From Apoda limacodes (taxonomy: Eukaryota > Arthropoda > Insecta > Lepidoptera > Limacodidae): a DNA stretch of 64,000 bases. The position numbers were made by a program, and so were the translations under genes. Each line of letters begins with the position of its first letter. Position 1 is the stretch's first letter. The notes under the pieces are model-generated. The model ran no database searches. It was not told the DNA's origin and saw only the letters and a program-made list of their open reading frames with translations. The stretch spans positions 11,108,836 through 11,172,835 of the forward strand of contig OX291552.1 of assembly GCA_946406115.1 (NCBI GenBank), in the 5' to 3' direction. Shown piece by piece: positions 12,001 to 21,000 of this stretch.

Positions 12001-15000
12001 TATGAAGTTTGTTTTTCCATATTCATATATATCCGGGATGTTTTTCGTATATCGCATAATATGTTATTGTTTAAACTTTCCATATTATTGCGTGTTGATT
12101 ACGCATCTGGTTATGTATTTGTTTGTTTTCAGGACAACCAGAGCAGCAATGGTACGTTTATCAACAACAATCGGTGTTCCATATCGAAGGAGCAGGAGCC
12201 ACACGAGGTGTTTTCCGGCGATATTGTGCAGTTCGGCATTCCTGTCGTTGAAAATGCTAGCAACTCAGAAAAGGTAAAACTTTGTTTATTAATAATTCAT
12301 ATTTTATGGATGAATATGCCTTTTCTATAATAACACGTTTTGAGTTGCGATATGTGTGGACTGTAAACACGTATCTGTTTTTCACATTATATATTTTTTA
12401 GGGTTCTGTCACCAGTCTGTTTAAGAGAGGTAGGGCACTGCAAGTATTCGCTCGAATAAGCTGCCCGAACAAATAAAGCGGGGCATAGCGAGTACTTGCT
12501 CGAATGAGCGGCCCGAACTGGGGAAGTACCTCCACCTTACAGAAAACCGCGGCCACAATAACACTAACATTGAGTAGTGTTGTGTTCCTGGCGGTGAGTA
12601 AGGTTGCCAGAGCTCTCTCTTTGAGGATTCGCTGCGCGGACAGCGGAGGACCGACGGTGCTTGTTGCTGTCATTGCTCGGCGTAGACGCGGCGTGCTGGT
12701 TCGGCGGTCAGGGAGACCTGATGAAACGGCTGAACGCTGGCCGCCCGCAGGTTGAAAGGGTTCCCGAACCCAGGGATCACTTAATCTCCGCCCTGGGAGG
12801 CTGATCCGCCAACCTGTGTAAAGTCTCTGAAGTAGTAGTCGTGCCGGAGAAGGAGACCGGAGTGGACCCGGCTACTACAACAGAGGGGGATCAGGGGCCC
12901 TTCCGCCCGCCGTGCCAGCAACCGTATCATCTGTGTTGAGCTTCGGCAGTCTTAGTACCGCAACTTTTTGTCTTCTAAGCTGTCTGTGCAGTGAATCCTC
13001 ATCCGTAGTCTAAGTTACTTCAAACAAAATGGCCAGGAACAGAAAAAAGAAAAGAGTTTTGACAGCGGTTACTCCATCCACATATAATGTGGATTTTTGC
13101 AACATAAGGGGTATTCACGCAAATCTTAACGCAGTCCATCACCATCTCGAGACTGCGCAGCCAACCATTCTTTTTCTAACGGAGACGCAGATATCCTGCC
13201 CGGCCGACACATCATACCTTCGTTATCCCGGCTACAAACTCGAGCACAATTTTTTGAGTCGTGCCGGTGTATGTATGTTCGTCCGGGAGGATATCTGCTG
13301 TCGCCGACTTCATAGCCTTGAAGACAGGGACCTGTCGATATTGTGGGTGCGCGTAGATCATGGGGGCCACACTCGTATCTATGCGTGCCTATACAGGTCT
13401 CATAGCGGTGACACGGACGTAACTCGACTCTTCACGCACCTGAGTTTGACGACTGACAAAGTTCTAGAGCAATATCCTACAGCAGAAGTAGTTATTTTGG
13501 GAGACTTTAACGCCCACCATCGTGAGTGGCTCAGTTCTCGAACCAATAACTATGCAGGGATATCTGCTCATGAATTTGCTCTGACCTATGGATTCTCTCA
13601 GCTGGTACTTTCTCCAACGAGAATACCAGATATAGAGGACCATACAAGCTCCTTACTGGACCTTCTGCTGACTACACGTCCGGATGGATACTCCGTCTCA
13701 GTGGATGCGCCTCTTGGCTCCTCGGACCACTGTCTCATCCGGACTAGATTGTCATGCACACAACCCGATCCTTCTGGGCCAACTAATTGGCGTCGTGTGT
13801 GGCATTATAAGTCGGCAGACTGGGATGGATTGCGAGAATTTTATGCATAGTACCCGTGGAGGCAGATCTGCTATAGCTCAGAAGATCCTGACGTCTGCGC
13901 AGCTGCAGTCACTGAGACAATCCTCGCTGGTATGGAATGTTTCATTCCTAACCTGCGAGTAGCTGCCGGCGTCAAAAAACGACCGTGGTTTAATAGGCCT
14001 TGCAGAGAAGCTAAAATTCTTAAGCAAACTGCGTATGAGGCTTGGACCACGGCTCGTAATAATAAGGATCCGAATATTTCTGAGTTAAAACGCAAATTAA
14101 ATGCTGCCTCGAGGTTCAGTAAGAAAGCAACTGCCAGAGCAAAATTCCAATTCATCGGCAAAATAGGTGGGCGACTTGCGAGCTATCCTTCTGGGAGTCG
14201 TGCTTTCTGGTCGCTTGCTAAAGCTGCCGAGGGGAACTTCTGCCAGTCGTCATTACCACCACTGCGAAAGACCGATGGTGACTTGGGCCACAGTGCAAAA
14301 GAGAAAGCCGATCTATTGGGCAGTCTCTTTGCCTCTAACTCGAATGTGAACGACGAAGGCGCTGTACCACCTACTTTACCGTGGTGCGGTAAGACCATGC
14401 CGGAAATCACTATAACACAGCGCGAGGTCCGGCGGGCGTTGCTTTCCCTAGACGTTCATAAGTCGAGTGGGCCAGACGGCATACCAGCAGTGGTGCTTAA
14501 GCAGTGTGCTCCTGAGTTATGTCCTGTACTCACGCGCCTCTTCACGCTTTCCTACCACACTAGGCAATTTCCGTCTTCATGGAAGACTGCAAATGTGCAC
14601 CCGGTGCCCAAAAAGGGCGATAGATCAGATCCATCGAATTACAGGCCTATCGCTATAACCTCTCTCCTCTCGAAGGTGATGGAGCGTGTGATCAACACAC
14701 AGCTTTTGAGATACCTAGAAAAACACGACCTGATCAGTGACCGTCAATATGGCTTTCGCCACGGTCGCTCAACTGGTGACCTTCTAGTGTATCTCACACA
14801 CCGATGGGCACTAGGCATTGAGAGTCAGGGGGAGGCATTGGCATGTAGCGAAGGCGTTCGATCGGGTCTGGCACCGGGGTCTTCTATCGAAGTTGCCTTC
14901 TTACGGAGTGCCCGAGGGTTTGTGCAAATGGGTGGCTAGCTTTTTGTCCGGCAGAAGCATACGAGCCGTAGTTGACGGTAGTTGCTCTGATAGCATGGAC

Positions 15001-18000
15001 ATTAATGCTGGTGTCCCGCAAGGCTCTGTGCTGTCTCCTACGCTGTTTCTACTGCACATCAATGATATGTTGGACATCAACAACATACATTGCTATGCAG
15101 ATGACAGTACTGGAGACGCTTATTACACGGACCGTGCAAGCATCCCACGTTCCGTTGTGGAGGAAAAGCGTGAAGAACTTGTGTCTCAAATCGAGATCGG
15201 TCTGTCCAAGATCTCTGACTGGGGGCGGGAAAACTTGGTCCGATTCAACCCTTCAAAGACACAAGTCTGCGCGTTCACCGCTAAGAAAACCCCATTCACT
15301 GTAGTCCCACAATTCCAGAACACTCCCCTCTCCATCTCTAAGAGCATTGGGATCCTTGGCGTTGACATCTCCAGCGATGTTCAGTTCCGAGATCATTTGC
15401 TAGACAAGGTAAAGCTGGCGTCCAAAAAACTTGGTGTACTCAACAGAGCGAAGCAGTACTTCACGTCGGGGCAAAGGTTGCTACTTTACAAGTCGCAAGT
15501 CCGGCCCCATATGGAGTACTGCTGCCATCTCTGGGCGGGTGCACCCGGATACCAGCTTGGACCTTTTGACTCGGTTCAACGACGGGCTGTGAGAATTGTC
15601 GACGATCCCAAACTCACTTGCGGTATCGAGCCCTTAAGTCTGAGGAGAGACTTTGCCTCCCTGTGTGTGTTCTACCGCTTGTACAATGGATTGTGTTCTG
15701 AGGAATTGTTCGAAATGATGTCCACGGCTACCTTCTACCATCGCACCGCTCGCCATCGACAGGGAATTCATTCTCACACTTTGGAACCAAAATGGTCGCG
15801 AACAGTGCGGTTTCAGAGAAACTTCCTCCCGCGAACCCTTGGGTTGTGGAATGAGCTCCCTGCCAAGGTTTTCTCTAAGGACTACAGTATGGGGTTCTTC
15901 AAAAAAGAAGTTATTAGATTTCTGAAGGGTCGGCAACGCGCGAGTGATGCCCCTGGTGTTGCAAGCGTCCATAGGCTACGGTGACCGCTTACTATCAGGC
16001 GGACCGTAGGCTTGTTTGCCACCTTAGTGGTATAAAAAAAAAAAAAAAAAAAAAAAGGCTGTATCTCATGAACCGTGATAGTTAAAAAGTTGAAATTTCA
16101 TAGATGATGTATTTATGTTGACGCTATAACAATAAATACTAAAAATAGAATAAAACAAACATTTAAAGAGGCTCCCATACAACAAACGTGATTTTTTTTA
16201 CTCGATATTTACGCTTGAGATATTGATAGAATATTTAGTTGTATATTCACTTTAAAAATAAATAATTAAATTAAAATAAAACAAATATTTAAGGGGGGCT
16301 CCCATACAACAAACGTGATTTTGTTGCCGTTTTTATAGGTAATGGTACGAAACCCTTCGTGCACGAGTACGACTAGCACTTCGCCGGTTTTTTTAATTAT
16401 TGGGAACTTGGGAACTCACAAAATGAACTCATGAAAATATAAACCTTGGTTCTTGTTACTTTTCCAGAACACATTTCCACCGGTGGTCGCGTTACTCAAA
16501 CTGTTCCATCCCGATGGCAAAGAGGCGAAACTTTCCTTCAACCCCACAATGACTACACAGCTACATCTTAAAGAATTGTATCAGCTTAATAATTTTGTAC
16601 AGGTAACTTACGTTGCTTTGAATTTCGTATGTACTTTACCATATATGGCGACCTTTCGATAATTCTCATATATAGCGATCGACTTTCGATGATTATTTTC
16701 TATATCGTGGGAAATAGATTTTTTATCCATAATTTCAAAGAACATCTTCGTTATATAAATTTTGCAACAACAGGCAAGAATGAATATGTGCCATATAAAG
16801 ACAGTAACCCAAATCGAGCCACCTCCAATTTACAGCTTTGGTTGTCCGAGACTTTTCGGCACAGTTCGGCCTAGATTGTTCTTGTTAATTTATTTACCTT
16901 TATATATAGGTACATAAAATCTATAAAAAAAATATTTATTGCACTTTAATTTATATGAAGGCGAACTTAATGTATCTTTGGCATTTTCTACCGGTTTATA
17001 TCTTATAGATGACCTGAGAGACGTTCCGCCTACTGCGTTATTATCAAATGTAAAATTTCAAATCCGACCAGTGGTTCCAGAGATTAGCGCATTCAATCAA
17101 AAATACAAACTCTCTAGCTTTATTATGTTAGTAAAGATTTATAAATGAATAAATACGCGTTTAAAGAATTTTTTGCATTTTTAGGAAGCGATCCAACGCG
17201 AGGCGTCGCTAGAGGGCAGGCTGCGTGCGCTACGTGAGTGCGTGGAGCGTACACGTGGCGAGGCGGCCGCGTCCTGGGAACTGTTCGTTGGCGAGCAGCG
17301 ATTGTTAACGCGCGTCCGCACACTCGAGGCGCTCCTTGCGGCCGGACGGCAGCCCGACGCGCACCACGTCGCACAACTCATCGACGACAAACGAAACTAT
17401 CAGGTCACACAATCATGTATTCAAGAAGGCTAACACTGCTACAATGCTGGCTACAGATCTTTGTTTATCTGAAGTTATCTACGAGAATAGATATAGCACG
17501 GTTGCGAAGCAGGAAGAATTTCGTTTAGTTACCGGTCACTATATGTCTCTGTTGCACGCGCATAATTATTTGCCGTCGCGCTGCGATGCAATTTCTCTAA
17601 GGACTACAGTATGGGGTTCTTCCACAAATTTATTAGATTATTAAAGGGTCGGCAACAGGCGAGTGATCGGTGGTGTCGTAATATATAGGATAGGCTGCGG
17701 TAACCCCTTACCATGAGGTGGACTGCAATCTTGTTTGCCACCTTAGTGGTATAAAAAGGTGGTTTTATATATCCCATGTCTAACATCACCAGCTTTAGAG
17801 TGTGAAGAAGTAAAAAAAATCAACAGAGCCGCAATAATATGCTCCTTTTATAATCCCTGACAAACTTTAAAAAACAATTCGGGATTGGACATGGCTTTAA
17901 CTACATTTTTTGTGATTTCGCAAATAATGTATTTATTTTCCTGTTCTTAACTAAGGCAAGAAATAACTTATGTTTAAAGAGTATCTTTACAACAGGGAGG

Positions 18001-21000
18001 GTACTAGTTCCTACGGTTTATATGGATGTATCTCCAGCCGCTGGTTACCCTAGTTTGGGATTTTAACCGTGAAGTTATACGTAGATACAAAATTAAATGT
18101 GTACTAATGTTAAGATCTAACCTGTTACAGGAGGTGGCGCAAGAGAGCCTGCGATCGGCGCACGAGCAGCGGCTGGCGCTGGAGGAGTCGCTGGAGCGGC
18201 GCAGTCGGGAGGCGGCCGCGCTGCATCAGCACAACTGCGCGCTTCGGCTCGCGGCCAACAACACGCTCGCCGAGATGCAGGTACATACTGTGACTTACAA
18301 AATGGCGATATTTGACAATTGGGTTAAAATAAACACTTTTCCAGTGATAAAAAAGCGGCTAAAAGAGCCCTTCTTCCAGCTATGATAATTAATAATAAAA
18401 CAAGTAAATCTTAAAACGTGTGATAAATATTGCTTTCTTGTAAGTAAACGCTTTTGCATTTCTATATTCTTTTTGGCAACAGGTAATCTTAAGAACATTC
18501 ATATTTCTCTTCTAGAGACATAATTGCTATCAGTCGCAGTAACAATAAGGCATTTCTAACCATAAAACAATAATTCAGTTTTATAAAACTTTAGAATTTA
18601 CCAAACGCTGTGCAAAAAGTTGTTTTTTTTAATCGACAATAGCATAACCACTTAAATAAGTTGGTGGGTTCATAAAGCTATTAACTAACATCGTGACAAC
18701 ATGAAGTAAATAATAGAAATAAATGTTAAATGTATAGTTGTTTTGTTTGTAGAAGTTGGCAGCGCGGTGTGAGCGGAAGATGTGTGCGGCGCGACTTGCG
18801 ATCGCCGCGGCGGAGGAGCGCGAACAAGCAATTCGTGCGCACCTACCGCTTGCGGTTAGTTTCAACCTCACATTCGAATCCACTGCTGAACGTAGGCCAA
18901 TAAAAGAAGTAACAGGTCAATAAAATGGAAAATTTGGTAAAGGTAGCCCTCGTCGTACGTACCCTAATCGAATAGACATTCGTTCGATTTCTCAGAATAG
19001 TCGCATTTTTACCTTGAACCGTTTAACGTGCATGAAAGTGTTGACGTGAGTGGATGAAGCATCGGAATTATGCAAGAATCGTAGCCAGTGGAAGTCTTTG
19101 GTCTCTGCCTACCCCTGCGGTAAACAGGCGTGATGATTTATGTAATGCAGACTAAAATGACTCCGGAAGTGTTCAGTAAACACATTAAATTTACAGTTAT
19201 CGATAACAATCAAAACTGGAAGACTACTAACTTCTTTACATTGTATTGTTTCCAGTATTCTGTACAAAATGGAGAAGCGAAGATGCTGGTAGTTTGTACG
19301 GACAGCAATAAACTGCCGGACGCGAAACGAGGGGGCACACTCGAAGACGCCGTACGATCGTTACCCGACTATATCAAATTATTACTGCCACAGCATCTAC
19401 TTAATAAGGTAAATTCAACTAATTAATAAACTAAATTAACATAAACTAAGTTATTAATTGTTCATAAAACTGGCATCCGATTTGTTTCTATTTAATACCT
19501 AATAGGATTGTATCACAAGGAATCAAAATAATATTTTACGGTGATAGCGCTAATTTTAAATCCAGGGTGCGAGAGCGAAGGATTCTAGAGTAGAAAGGTA
19601 GAATCCGGAGCGCAGCGAGGGATTTAAAGAACGGCGCACGAGGTTAAATAATTTTGCGACCGAGTGATGCACTCTACTTTTTATCACCCTCTATGAGCAA
19701 AGAGATAAACGTAATTTACAAATAAGAAGAGTACTTGAGGAAAATGCTTAATTTTATAAATACGAATTTGAGTAAACAATTATAAAGGCGGAATACATTT
19801 CATGCGGTTTTTACTTTTTAACAAATTTTATTTGGCCCGCGCGCGGCCTGCCAATGTTATTGATCGATCTCAATAATCCACATTCCAAATTAAAATCACT
19901 TTGCGTCCCTGGGGATTCAAAGTGCAGCTTTAATCCCTGGTTACGAGAAACAAACCAGCTCTTTTGAATAGATGTGATATTTTTTTTTATATTATCCTGT
20001 TTATTTGATTTCCATATCTGTGATGGGGATCATTTTTAGCTTTGTGCCAAATTTAAACTTTTAACGTCCTCAAGTTTTATAGAATATTGCGTGTGAATGA
20101 ATGAATGATTTCATAAGTTTTTCGTTCTGTCTAGGTTTTAAATTATAATTAGCAATTATTATTTGTTTTAGGTTGGGATAAAAGCAATAACAACTGAAGG
20201 CAAATCTGAGAAGGAATTCGAAATGATACTAAAGAAAAACGACATATATAGTTCCGAAAGTAAAGGTAATTTGTTTGTTTCATTCACGCTTTTTGTTTTT
20301 TAGGGTGTCATTATTTATTCACGCACTGCTGCCTAATCTTGGCTTACTTTTTATAGTTCGTGACGAACTGGCAAAGGGAATATATTATTCTTTATTTATA
20401 CGACCCCTTACCTACTATGTATATACCTTAAACGGCTTTGTACTAGAGCTAACAGGAGTGAGACTTATGTACATATGTACTATTACTTATTTTGTGGTAA
20501 TGAATCTCAGCTAAGCGAAGGCATTCATCCGTCTGATTTTCTGCCATTATCTTGACACTGTATTGAACCGTAGCAACAGTGTAGCTAGATGACGCACACA
20601 TTTAGTACTGTACACTTTAAGATAAAAAAAAAGGTAATGGCTTCTATGTTCAGGCAAGCTAGAGTCTGAGGAATGTGGAGTGGGCGGTAGCGGCGAGGAC
20701 AATCCTGTAGAACCTGATCTCTGTACTGACGACGAGAAGCAGTCGAGACTCAATCATGGTAGGTTAAAGCAGCAAGTAGCCCTTGCTACTGTAATCTGTT
20801 TATGACATTCATTCCATAACCCAATGCTTGCTGTACGTGTTGTCTATACAGTATCAGATAGTACATGGACGTAAGTCATCCTTTGTTTTAAAAATAAGAT
20901 TTAGTTTCTAATTAAAAAAAGTCGTTGTAATGTATATTGTAATACGTACATTTTTCCAGTCAAACATTAATTATAGACTACGGTGACCGCTTACCATCAG

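Larger units (their letters stand above)
12395..16404 (-). repeat. Dispersed GGCCAAGTGCGAGTC-family repeat, split by a LINE
   Basis: The left piece (12395-12415, TTTTTAGGGTTCTGTCACC) and the right piece (16057-16404) join into one copy of the repeat: the right piece resumes at GCTGTATCTCATGAACC and ends in GAACCCTTCGTGC plus CTTCGCCGG, as in the copy ending at 40549. LINE-A fills the gap, so it inserted into this older repeat. Confidence 0.75.

Noticed and set aside
12002..12330. Overlapping ORFs around the second visible Slmap exon
   Set aside because: One is the exon plus intron read-through, the other is a frame shadow; the exon boundaries follow the splice sites at 12133 and 12273.
17123..17644. 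Several Arg/Ala-rich ORFs on both strands around 17.2-17.6 kb
   Set aside because: They are out-of-frame shadows of the GC-rich coiled-coil exon 17185-17403.
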